Shown: in pieces, positions 1 to 7,097 of the stretch
Layout of the letters: each line of letters begins with the position of its first letter
Numbering within the stretch: position 1 is the stretch's first letter
Assembly: GCA_035402645.1 (NCBI GenBank)
Contig: DAONDQ010000120.1
Coordinates: forward strand, 1 to 8,408
Length of the DNA: 8,408 nt
Direction of reading: 5' to 3'
Source of the DNA: DAONDQ01 sp035402645
GTDB lineage: Bacteria; Cloacimonadota; Cloacimonadia; Cloacimonadales; DAONDQ01
Notes under the pieces: generated by a model
What the model saw: the letters and a program-made list of their open reading frames with translations, nothing else
What the model was told of the DNA's origin: nothing
Databases searched by the model: none
Program-made: the position numbers and the translations under genes

Positions 1-1440
1 AGTTCCCAGGCGAATGAGACTCTCAGTGGTGCTTGTGCCCGCATATGATCCTGTTCCGCATGTGATGATCACTGCATGTGGTATCTTGATTCCATTTACG
101 ATCGAAGACGAAGGTGACCATCCGCTCATTCCCAAATATCCGCGGTAATTCCAAAAACCTACACCTTGATTCAAGCCAGCATTGATTTGGTTTGGAAAAC
201 TACCTGAATATATTTCAGTATATGTATAATTTGGATTATGAGTGAGAGATACTTCTTTGATGAATTTATTGGTATAGACTGTTGAAATGCCTGAGGAAGA
301 CGTGTCACCGGCTAAGAGCACCCTGTTAAGCCAGGTTGCCTGTTGAGTTGGAATTACTTTCTCATAAGTAAATCCCTTGGCTACGAGATTCAAGAAGTCA
401 TTTGTACTTTCAATGGAGATTCTGCCAATAAATACATCTCCCAATAGATCATTTCCTGCAAGATGGGTATAAGGGTAGTCAGTTTCACCATTGTAGTAGT
501 CCCATGAATAACTCCAATTAGGAATTGCAAAATTACCACTGGTATCTCCAATGAGAATAACATAATCCGGTCTTCTCTGTGGATCATTATAAGCATTCTG
601 GATGTATGTTTTAATCGAAGTTGTTGTGCTGCCTGTTTCTGTTGCTGTAGCTGTGGTGACATTATAACCTTTTTGCTTTTTCCACAACACAAGATCATTG
701 AATTTATTCAAGAAAGTTTGATCTGTCGAATTAGGTCTGATCATCAGTATACGTTCTGGGGAATAGGGTAGAGAAACGTCCCGGAATTGATCGTAGTTAG
801 ATATCAACGAACGATATAACGGTTCAAAACTCCTGGAATAGTTGGTTGGAGGTTCCATTTCATTCATTCCAGGCTCGTTTCGGATATTCAAACGCACGAT
901 GATCTTTTGGTTAACTGTGATCTTCTTATCTGAAGATGAATAAGTGAATGGCTGAATTGTCAGATCGATCACCCTGAAATCTCTTATGATTTGCGGATCA
1001 CTGGTCTGCAATGTCCTTTCGGGATATGAATAACGTCCGGAATAGAATTCATTATTCATGGAAAATGACTTTGGTGCTTCTCCATTTTCCAATTTGGATT
1101 GGACAGGATATGGAACAATATTCAGGATATCTCGATGTTCCGATGAGATAATTTCAGTATCAATTTGTCCATGATACGGCACTGCAATCATCGTAGAAAA
1201 GATGGGTAATTCAGGATAACCCGTCTTAATGGAATAATCGCAATGATCAGTAGCGATTTTTTGGAATTGAATTCCATTCTCAGCAGTATTTTCAACATGA
1301 AAGTCAGGAAGATTGAATTCAACATCAATGTGCGTATTCGTTACATTGATAACCTTAAATGAATTCACATGCAAATCACCTGCTAATGCGAAAATAAATG
1401 AAAAAGAGAATAGGAGGATTACAGTAAGTAATGATTTCAT
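1..1440 (-). CDS. Gingipain-like (family C25) secreted protein, N-terminal 480 residues; 3' end beyond window
   Basis: The frame is open without interruption from ATG at 1440 to the left edge, so the gene is partial. The start is supported by GAAGGGG (1447-1453) six bases upstream and by an immediate signal peptide (MKSLLTVILLFSFSFIFALA, probable cut after ALA). Residues about 22-215 resemble the C25 propeptide ('YPELPIFSTMIAVPYHG'); the catalytic-type domain begins near 'ERILMIRP' (about 228). Gingipain landmarks seen are 'VLWKKQKGYNV', 'YVILIGD', 'DVFIGRIS' (acidic Asp335) and 'AVIITCGTG' (Cys461 in the nucleophile position). The catalytic-His motif NYxGHG reads NYRGYLG, with Tyr435 in the His slot, so peptidase activity is doubtful. 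It is a clear paralogue of the protein encoded at 7083-1624, about half identical by eye and almost without gaps. It lies beyond a strong terminator and so probably has its own promoter. Export across the inner membrane is inferred; final location and substrate are unknown. Confidence 0.9.
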   Translation of the reverse strand, partial: MKSLLTVILLFSFSFIFALAGDLHVNSFKVINVTNTHIDVEFNLPDFHVENTAENGIQFQKIATDHCDYSIKTGYPELPIFSTMIAVPYHGQIDTEIISSEHRDILNIVPYPVQSKLENGEAPKSFSMNNEFYSGRYSYPERTLQTSDPQIIRDFRVIDLTIQPFTYSSSDKKITVNQKIIVRLNIRNEPGMNEMEPPTNYSRSFEPLYRSLISNYDQFRDVSLPYSPERILMIRPNSTDQTFLNKFNDLVLWKKQKGYNVTTATATETGSTTTSIKTYIQNAYNDPQRRPDYVILIGDTSGNFAIPNWSYSWDYYNGETDYPYTHLAGNDLLGDVFIGRISIESTNDFLNLVAKGFTYEKVIPTQQATWLNRVLLAGDTSSSGISTVYTNKFIKEVSLTHNPNYTYTEIYSGSFPNQINAGLNQGVGFWNYRGYLGMSGWSPSSSIVNGIKIPHAVIITCGTGSYAGTSTTESLIRLGT

Positions 1441-1446
1441 ATGGAA

Positions 1447-1453
1447 CCCCTTC
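1447..1453 (-). promoter_or_regulatory. Ribosome binding site of the partial gingipain-like gene
   Basis: GAAGGGG on the minus strand sits six bases before the ATG at 1440. It fixes that start, which also places a good signal peptide at the N-terminus. Confidence 0.7.
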
Positions 1454-1474
1454 ACTTTGAATTTCACTCATTGA

Positions 1475-1480
1475 ATTATA
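1475..1480 (-). promoter_or_regulatory. Possible second -10 element (TATAAT)
   Basis: A perfect TATAAT lies about 35 bases upstream of the ATG at 1440. There is no convincing -35 hexamer at 16-18 bases (the sequence there is ATATTT/AATATT), so in an AT-rich leader this may be chance. The better-matched pair is at 1525-1552. Confidence 0.25.
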
Positions 1481-1524
1481 TTGCAATTTGAAATCCAAAT
1501 ATTAACGAAAGAAAATTAAAAATT

Positions 1525-1552
1525 ATTAGATAGAAGAAGAAAGTATTGTAAA
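1525..1552 (-). promoter_or_regulatory. Candidate sigma70-type promoter for the partial gingipain-like gene
   Basis: TTTACA (1552-1547) and TCTAAT (1530-1525) are separated by 16 bases, each matching five of six positions of the bacterial housekeeping consensus. The pair sits just after the terminator of the preceding gene and would give a leader of roughly 75-80 bases. Bacteroidota-type organisms often use different promoter sequences, so the assignment is tentative. Confidence 0.4.
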
Positions 1553-1562
1553 TCGTTCACAT

Positions 1563-1596
1563 AAAAAAAGGAAATCCCAGTAACACTGGGATTTCC
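1563..1596 (-). terminator. Rho-independent terminator of the lipoprotein/gingipain-like unit
   Basis: On the minus strand GGAAATCCCAGT pairs perfectly with ACTGGGATTTCC around a GTT loop (12 bp; 1596-1585 with 1581-1570) and is followed directly by seven T (1569-1563). It begins 27 bases after the TAA of the large gene (1626-1624). The other strand has no T-run after the stem, so it acts in the minus direction. It separates the two gingipain-like genes transcriptionally. Confidence 0.93.
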
Positions 1597-1623
1597 ATGG
1601 GGTTTATCGAGAGGGTAGGGGTA

Positions 1624-4600
1624 TTACTTGAGTAATATTGCTTTTTTCACTTCTGTATAACCAGGTGTAACAATTCGATAGAAATAAACACCTGATGCTA
1701 CATTCTGATTCGTATCATTCCTTCCATTCCAAACGAGAGTATGCAGTCCGGCTTCAAATTTCCCATCAGCGAGAATTTTCACCAGTTGACCACGGATGTT
1801 GTATATTTTTAAACACACGTCTGTCTTATTTGCAAGCGAGAAGGATATATGAGTCTCGGGATTAAACGGATTCGGGTAATTGTTATGTAACTTCGTGACA
1901 TTCATTGATGGAGCAGGATCATCAACACCGACAACTCCGGTTTCAAAAGAAAGAACGTTACTCGGTGCACCATCACCTTGTGAATAATGGGCCACAACAT
2001 AGTATTGGTAATTTCCTTCGATCACTAACGAATCAGTATAGGTTGTATCCTGCACTTGTGCAATAGAATGGAAAACGTCAGTATTTGTTTGCTTATAGAT
2101 TGCATAGTATTGAATCTGATTGCTTGTTGCAGGCAAATTCCAATGCAGACATACAACGTTTGTATTGGAGATATTACCTATGATTGTTGTTGCTGGCAGG
2201 TAATTCAATACAAAGTTAACAATGGATGATGTATTCTGAGCACTCAGTGTTACGTTTTGTGAAGGCGTTAGCTGGCAATAAGGCATCGATATGGAAACAG
2301 GATAAGTCCCATTTTGAATATATAATGCATAATGCCCATCTGCATCTGGATGTACATTAAAGTTCCCTGCACTTACGACCGCATTTTCTACATTAAGTTC
2401 CGGTGGACACTGTATGCTCCCGGTAACAATGCCTGTATTGGTGACATAACCTGTGATCTGCACATCATCAATAAACCATCCGACATTTTCAACTGATACG
2501 TCTGAACCCATCGTCCACTTGATAAGAATCTGATTGCCAGCGTAAGAAGTCAGGGGGACATTGACTTGTGTCCAATTGGATAATGTACCCGTGAATCCTG
2601 GTTCACTAAGGGAAGATACAGAGTTTGTTGTATAACCACCGGTTGGTGTAACAACTGTAAAAGTTTGACCATTATTACTAGAAACTTTGATATTACCGCC
2701 ATCGTAACCCTGTTCGTAACCATAATGATGCCAGAATGATAGAACAGCATTTGAACCTATCGTCACAGGGGTTGATGTCAGTTCGAAGTGCGCATTGTCC
2801 GGGTAGTTTCCACTGAGAGATGTAGCCCAGACATGAGTTCCTGAATGAGCATTTGCAGGTGAAGGAACACCCCATGTCCAGCCGTTGGAGGAAACGAATC
2901 CACCGTTATTGGCTTCGAAATCAAGTGATAATCCGGATGTACTTACTCCTATCATAAAAGTACCTGTTACAGTTGCTGAATTGGCGGAAGTAATCGTATA
3001 GACAAGTGGCACATATGTATTCACTGTAAGATTGTTCGGGAAATATACATCGAAGGTCTTTTGCATGGTCTTCTGTGTAGGGATGACAAAGTCATTCAGC
3101 GTAGAATCCGCAATTGCCACTTCGATGTTGCTGCAGCTCAGGGAAACATGAACATCATTTGCATCCACGAGGCTTGGGTTATTGATGTTTAAAATCAATT
3201 TTACATTTTCACCCGGGTCGGCAAGACCATTTGAATTACCACCATTATACATATCATTGATATATGTATCCAGGTAAGTCAACTGTGGACTTGTTACACG
3301 TATGGATGCATAACGAACCCAGCTATATCCATTTGCTGAAATGTTGACTGTCAATGTTATCATATGATCATTCGGACAGTTGGATGCTACCTGGAAAGTA
3401 AAGTAGTTGTTATTGATACCTGTTGATTCACCTGCTATTGTATTATAGGATGAATTCGGGTTAATGATGGTTACATACTGATCGGATGACGATATGGTGG
3501 CTGTAACACCAGTAGCAGCAGTTTCGCCCATATTGGATAGGCGCAATCCCATATTGATTGTTTCTCCCGGTTCCACGATATGATTATTGTTTGCATCGTG
3601 AATCACGGTTTCATTTAGTAATAAATGAGGCTGTTGCTGGAAAATAGGTGGACCGGTGATGATCAGGGCTGTCTGATTGGTAAGCGGACGCGCAGCGGAT
3701 GGGTATTGATTATTAAATGTGTATTCAAGACCCCTGGTACCGGTTTGATCCTTGATACCAACTGAACAGTAATCACCATGAGTCCCCGAATAACCTGATG
3801 AGCCAACGTCTACATTGTTAAAGACCTTGTATTGTATTTTAACCAATCCATCACCGAGTGATGTCGGGTAATAGGATTGATCATAAAGGATAATCTGGAA
3901 TGTTTCCTCTGATGATTCATTATATCCATTAATGGCATGATACCACTCGACAACATAATAATGTTGAGAAGCATCATAATACTTATATACTCCACCGCCG
4001 GAAGTGATCATTAAATCATCCCAAAAACCGGCGATCATTGGATTGGGTCCCAATGCTCCGGGAAGCCTATAGTTACGGAACTCACCATCTTCAGATGATC
4101 CCATGGCTATGAAACCATTGGAACAAACAGTAATATGATTATATAATTGACTGTAGAAACTGAAAGCAAAGGGAAGATCAATACCAACCATGGATATTGC
4201 ACCCGTCACATCACCTTCAGTACCACTTGATCCTGAATCGTTGAATGGAATTAAAGTACCCGTGCCACCCTCGGTTGGCGAAATACCAACCCAATTATAT
4301 TGAGGACAATCGGGGTAAGAAGTATCACCTGTATCATATATGAAATATCCATAATCATCCGGGCCAAGCGGATCGTGGATTGTGACCTGCCCTACAGGTA
4401 TGTTGAAGTTAACGATTTGTTCAAATCCATTCGAATTCGTAAGCACCATTTCGAAGGGAATGAGCATACCGGGAATCAGTTGTAACCTGCCTGTAATGTT
4501 AAACGGATTTGTACTGCAAGTCACATTGCCATTCGCGGTGAAATCCCCAAAGGTTGCCAAAGAATCATTAACGGCAACTAAAGTGCTCAGACAATGTAAC

Positions 4601-7083
4601 ACTGCATTGATCCCGTTAACTGGAGTAACACTATTGTCTTTCAGCGTGATGATTAGGTTTGCGGTTTCACCAGGATCCAATATGGAATTAACCTCATCTG
4701 CAACATCGATACTCTGTGTTTGCAAATTTGCATTTCTTACATTGAGTAAAAATGAAGCTGAGTATGTATGAGATTGTTGATCCTGCAGAACGAGTGTAAA
4801 ACGCACCTTGTGTTGATCCGGAATAGCCGTGGAAATATGGATGAGGAATGGTGACTGGCTCGGGTTGGATGATCCAGCCTGAATCGTACCATAACCAGAC
4901 GATGTTGATTGGAGGGTTACATAGGAATCATCAGATGACAAAACACCGGTAACGGCTGGATTGAAATCGTCCATCGTATTTTTGATTTGAACATTCAATG
5001 CAATCGTTTCACCTGCTTCTGCCACACTATTCCCGTTACCTATAGTTGAACCCGAGTTTGCATCATTCACGGTCGCAGCTTCATATACAAGAGACCCGGT
5101 TCCATCGATGCTGATTGTACTGATAGTCGGGGCAAAATTATCTTTTGAAACTGTAAGCGTCATACTTCCTGAAAGACTCGTTGGAAGTTCAAAAGAACAT
5201 TTCCCCATTTCATCCGTATAGGCAATCATATTGAAGTCAGTACCTTGATAAAGCGTTACACATGCGTTTTGTATTGGGAATCCATTAATTCCGTTTACTG
5301 TCACATCGTATAAATTGGTACCTTGAGGTATGGTTGAAAGACTCGTGACATTGAATGTATCCGGTATCTTTGTATATACTTCTACGGTCGGATCACCCAT
5401 CAGGTTGCGCCAGTGCGCAAATGTATTGCTTAGATTGGCATTGGAAACACCATATATTTTGTTCAGATATAATTTACCATTGAGAACTGCTTCACCCATG
5501 GTGTGCATGTCATAGGTGAAGATCCCGTCAAAAATTCCACCGGCAAGGCAGTTGTTAAGCATCGTATGAGTATGAGATGTACACATACCGGTTGCCGTGA
5601 TCGCTCCCTTTGGTGAAGTGGAAGTACCGAGACGAATAAAATCTTCTGTCGTCCCGGAACTTGCGAAATTACCTGTTCCGCATGTGATGATGACTGCATG
5701 GGTCAATTTCGCGCCATTGACAAGCCCGGCGGATGTTGGAGACCAACCGCTCAATCCGATCCAGCCACGATAGTTGAAGAACGCAGAACCCTGATTAATT
5801 CCGGCAGTCATCTGACTTGGGAAACTACCGCTATACACTTCAGAATATGTATAACTTGGGTTGTGATAGGTCGAAATTTCCTTGATGAATTTGTTTGTAT
5901 AAACTGTAGAGATTCCTGACTGAGCAGTATCACCGACGAGAAGCATATGATTATACCAATCGGTGGAAGTTAGAGTAGGGGTTTTTTCGTAGGTGAAAAC
6001 CTTTCCTACAATTGTCTGGAAATCTGACACATTCGATATTGAAATTCTTCCGATGAAAGCATCACCAAGATAATCGTTTGCACCGCCTGCCAGATGAGTG
6101 TATGGATAATCTCCTTCGCCACCATAACCGGAGAATGACTCATTCCAGGTTGGAATACCAAATGTTCCACTCACATCTCCGATGAGAATAATGAAATCGG
6201 GCTTATTATGCCATGTGTTATAAGCGGTTTGTATGTAAGCCTTAATAGATGTGTTTGATGTTCCGGTTAATGTTGTATTTGCCAATTTAACATCAAAACC
6301 CTTCTGTTTTTTCCAGGCTACAAAACTATCGAGAGTCGAATTGAAATTCGTGTCCGTTGTCGTTGGATATATGATGAGAACCGTTCTTGGCTGCATCGGT
6401 ATGGTTGGATCACGGAAGTCATTAAAATTCAGGATGGTTGATTCATAGATATTCTGAAAACTCTGTGAATATTGTATGGGAGGGGCAATTTCATTGATTC
6501 CTGTGTCTGAAATATAATGAATGCGCAACTGAATGGACTGATTTACTTGAATTGAATTCTGTTGAGCATTATAAACAAATGGATTTACATTCAGTGGAAT
6601 CACGCGGAAATCTCTGATCACCTGCGGGTCACCCGTCTCGATCAACTTGGAAGGGTATAAAGCACCGTTTGTATAGTATTCAGTGTTTTTCAAGAAGGAT
6701 TTTGGTGACTGCTCACTATCAAGTTGATACTGACAGGGATATGGTGTCTGATTTTGTAATATACTGCTTGAAGAGTGGAGAACTTCAACCGTTACACTAC
6801 CATGATAGGGAATGGCCAACATTGTTGAGAACTTTGGAAATTCGGGCATACCGGGATCAATTGTTGTGATACCGGATTCGGATGTAAAATGCTGGTAAGT
6901 TGCATTCCCGATTACTTCATTTGTGACTGTATAGTGTGGAAGAGTAAACTCAACATCGACATAATCAGGATGCTGAGAAAGTACTTTGAAGGATTGAATG
7001 GTAGTTGTCTGTGAATTTGTGTTGATTGCTACGGTTAGAGTTACAATCAGTGATAAGATTACGAAAAGCAGATATTTTTTCAT
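1624..7083 (-). CDS. Giant secreted gingipain-like (family C25) multidomain protein with C-terminal sorting domain
   Basis: This 1819-residue exported protein has a signal peptide (1-~20), a C25 propeptide-like region (~28-215) and a C25 catalytic-type domain (~233-575, ending 'WRNLMGDPTVEVY'). An Ig-like domain (~577-665), two xPGE beta-sandwich modules (~672-895) and a nidogen-like region (~908-1145) follow. Then come two more xPGE modules (~1160-1380), a MAM/jelly-roll-like domain (~1387-1546, ending 'GWFIDDVQI'), a carboxypeptidase-regulatory-like domain (~1550-1628), FN3 (~1629-1716) and a type A sorting/FlgD-like tail (~1730-1819, 'NNYPNPFNPETHISF'). Known gingipains are cysteine endopeptidases with a Cys-His pair plus an acidic residue. 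Here Cys468 and Asp341 are in place, but the His position (NYRGWIG) is Trp441, so activity is uncertain. The ATG at 7083 has GAGG six bases upstream and lies 14 bases after the lipoprotein stop, implying cotranscription. The tail suggests type IX-like secretion and surface attachment. Adhesin or scaffold is the main alternative role. Confidence 0.95.
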   Translation of the reverse strand: MKKYLLFVILSLIVTLTVAINTNSQTTTIQSFKVLSQHPDYVDVEFTLPHYTVTNEVIGNATYQHFTSESGITTIDPGMPEFPKFSTMLAIPYHGSVTVEVLHSSSSILQNQTPYPCQYQLDSEQSPKSFLKNTEYYTNGALYPSKLIETGDPQVIRDFRVIPLNVNPFVYNAQQNSIQVNQSIQLRIHYISDTGINEIAPPIQYSQSFQNIYESTILNFNDFRDPTIPMQPRTVLIIYPTTTDTNFNSTLDSFVAWKKQKGFDVKLANTTLTGTSNTSIKAYIQTAYNTWHNKPDFIILIGDVSGTFGIPTWNESFSGYGGEGDYPYTHLAGGANDYLGDAFIGRISISNVSDFQTIVGKVFTYEKTPTLTSTDWYNHMLLVGDTAQSGISTVYTNKFIKEISTYHNPSYTYSEVYSGSFPSQMTAGINQGSAFFNYRGWIGLSGWSPTSAGLVNGAKLTHAVIITCGTGNFASSGTTEDFIRLGTSTSPKGAITATGMCTSHTHTMLNNCLAGGIFDGIFTYDMHTMGEAVLNGKLYLNKIYGVSNANLSNTFAHWRNLMGDPTVEVYTKIPDTFNVTSLSTIPQGTNLYDVTVNGINGFPIQNACVTLYQGTDFNMIAYTDEMGKCSFELPTSLSGSMTLTVSKDNFAPTISTISIDGTGSLVYEAATVNDANSGSTIGNGNSVAEAGETIALNVQIKNTMDDFNPAVTGVLSSDDSYVTLQSTSSGYGTIQAGSSNPSQSPFLIHISTAIPDQHKVRFTLVLQDQQSHTYSASFLLNVRNANLQTQSIDVADEVNSILDPGETANLIITLKDNSVTPVNGINAVLHCLSTLVAVNDSLATFGDFTANGNVTCSTNPFNITGRLQLIPGMLIPFEMVLTNSNGFEQIVNFNIPVGQVTIHDPLGPDDYGYFIYDTGDTSYPDCPQYNWVGISPTEGGTGTLIPFNDSGSSGTEGDVTGAISMVGIDLPFAFSFYSQLYNHITVCSNGFIAMGSSEDGEFRNYRLPGALGPNPMIAGFWDDLMITSGGGVYKYYDASQHYYVVEWYHAINGYNESSEETFQIILYDQSYYPTSLGDGLVKIQYKVFNNVDVGSSGYSGTHGDYCSVGIKDQTGTRGLEYTFNNQYPSAARPLTNQTALIITGPPIFQQQPHLLLNETVIHDANNNHIVEPGETINMGLRLSNMGETAATGVTATISSSDQYVTIINPNSSYNTIAGESTGINNNYFTFQVASNCPNDHMITLTVNISANGYSWVRYASIRVTSPQLTYLDTYINDMYNGGNSNGLADPGENVKLILNINNPSLVDANDVHVSLSCSNIEVAIADSTLNDFVIPTQKTMQKTFDVYFPNNLTVNTYVPLVYTITSANSATVTGTFMIGVSTSGLSLDFEANNGGFVSSNGWTWGVPSPANAHSGTHVWATSLSGNYPDNAHFELTSTPVTIGSNAVLSFWHHYGYEQGYDGGNIKVSSNNGQTFTVVTPTGGYTTNSVSSLSEPGFTGTLSNWTQVNVPLTSYAGNQILIKWTMGSDVSVENVGWFIDDVQITGYVTNTGIVTGSIQCPPELNVENAVVSAGNFNVHPDADGHYALYIQNGTYPVSISMPYCQLTPSQNVTLSAQNTSSIVNFVLNYLPATTIIGNISNTNVVCLHWNLPATSNQIQYYAIYKQTNTDVFHSIAQVQDTTYTDSLVIEGNYQYYVVAHYSQGDGAPSNVLSFETGVVGVDDPAPSMNVTKLHNNYPNPFNPETHISFSLANKTDVCLKIYNIRGQLVKILADGKFEAGLHTLVWNGRNDTNQNVASGVYFYRIVTPGYTEVKKAILLK
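1627..1896 (-). other. C-terminal sorting (type IX secretion, type A)/FlgD-like domain of the giant protein
   Basis: Residues ~1730-1819 carry 'LHNNYPNPFNPETHISFSL', 'VCLKIYNIRGQLVKIL', 'GLHTLVWNGRND', 'ASGVYFYRI' and 'KKAILLK', the full run of motifs seen in FCB-group C-terminal sorting domains. In Bacteroidota such tails direct type IX secretion and are removed at the surface. That this organism has the machinery is inferred and not shown in the window. Confidence 0.85.
2446..2925 (-). other. MAM/jelly-roll-like domain of the giant protein
   Basis: Residues ~1387-1546 run from 'DFEANNGGFVSSNGWTWG' through 'LSFWHHYGYE' and 'GNIKVSSNNGQTF' to 'WTQVNVPL' and 'GWFIDDVQI'. This is the pattern of MAM or immune-inhibitor-A-type beta-jelly-rolls, which bind carbohydrate or protein in secreted proteins. 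The family name is from motif recognition only. Confidence 0.65.
2944..3606 (-). repeat. Second pair of xPGE beta-sandwich modules
   Basis: Residues ~1160-1265 ('NNNHIVEPGETINMGLRLSN') and ~1270-1380 ('NSNGLADPGENVKLILNINN') are diverged copies of one module of about 100 residues. Each starts with an Asn/Gly-rich stretch and xPGE, then a hydrophobic strand and 'N/D' turn. They flank the nidogen-like region together with the pair at 4399-5070 and probably act as stalk or adhesive Ig-type units. Confidence 0.7.
3649..4362 (-). other. Nidogen-like region of the giant protein
   Basis: Residues ~908-1145 include 'GIDLPFAFSFYSQLYNHITV', 'CSNGFIAMGSS', 'IAGFWDDL', 'YYVVEWYHA', 'TFQIILYD', 'GLVKIQYKV' and 'YCSVGIKDQTG'. 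This series resembles NIDO-type domains in secreted bacterial adhesins and in animal nidogen. The function here is unknown; a surface-binding role is inferred. Confidence 0.6.
4399..5070 (-). repeat. First pair of xPGE beta-sandwich modules
   Basis: Residues ~672-782 ('NGNSVAEAGETIALNVQIKN') and ~790-895 ('NSILDPGETANLIITLKDN') share the xxGE start and following strand pattern with the modules at 2944-3606. The first copy has AGE instead of PGE. The second of the pair is the more diverged. Confidence 0.65.
5623..7083 (-). repeat. Paralogous segment matching the partial gene at 1-1440
   Basis: Residues 1-487 of the giant protein align nearly without gaps with the 480 residues encoded at 1440-1. 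Shared blocks include 'SGISTVYTNKFIKE', 'DYPYTHLAG', 'DPQ(V/I)IRDFRVI' and 'HAVIITCGTG'. DNA is locally near-identical around the cysteine codon (about 49-77 versus 5672-5700). This indicates an old tandem duplication with divergence greatest in the propeptide region. The C-terminal architecture of the second copy cannot be seen. Confidence 0.9.
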
Positions 7084-7089
7084 TGATTT

Positions 7090-7093
7090 TCCT
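7090..7093 (-). promoter_or_regulatory. Ribosome binding site of the giant gingipain-like gene
   Basis: GAGG six bases upstream of the ATG at 7083 lies inside the 14-base gap after the lipoprotein TAA (7100-7098). Ribosomes finishing the lipoprotein reach this site directly, so the two genes may be translationally coupled. Confidence 0.65.
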
Positions 7094-7097
7094 CGTT

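Noticed and set aside
390..698. 102-codon minus-strand frame inside the partial gingipain-like gene
   Set aside because: It is an out-of-frame shadow: the correct frame in the same stretch encodes conserved C25 blocks such as YVILIGD and DVFIGRIS.
4382..4771. 129-codon plus-strand reading frame inside the giant gene
   Set aside because: It is antisense to a well-supported domain-coding region, has no ribosome site and its translation resembles no protein family.
5680..5763. Calling the giant protein an active gingipain protease
   Set aside because: The catalytic His position holds Trp, so activity is not asserted; only the family fold and secretion features are.
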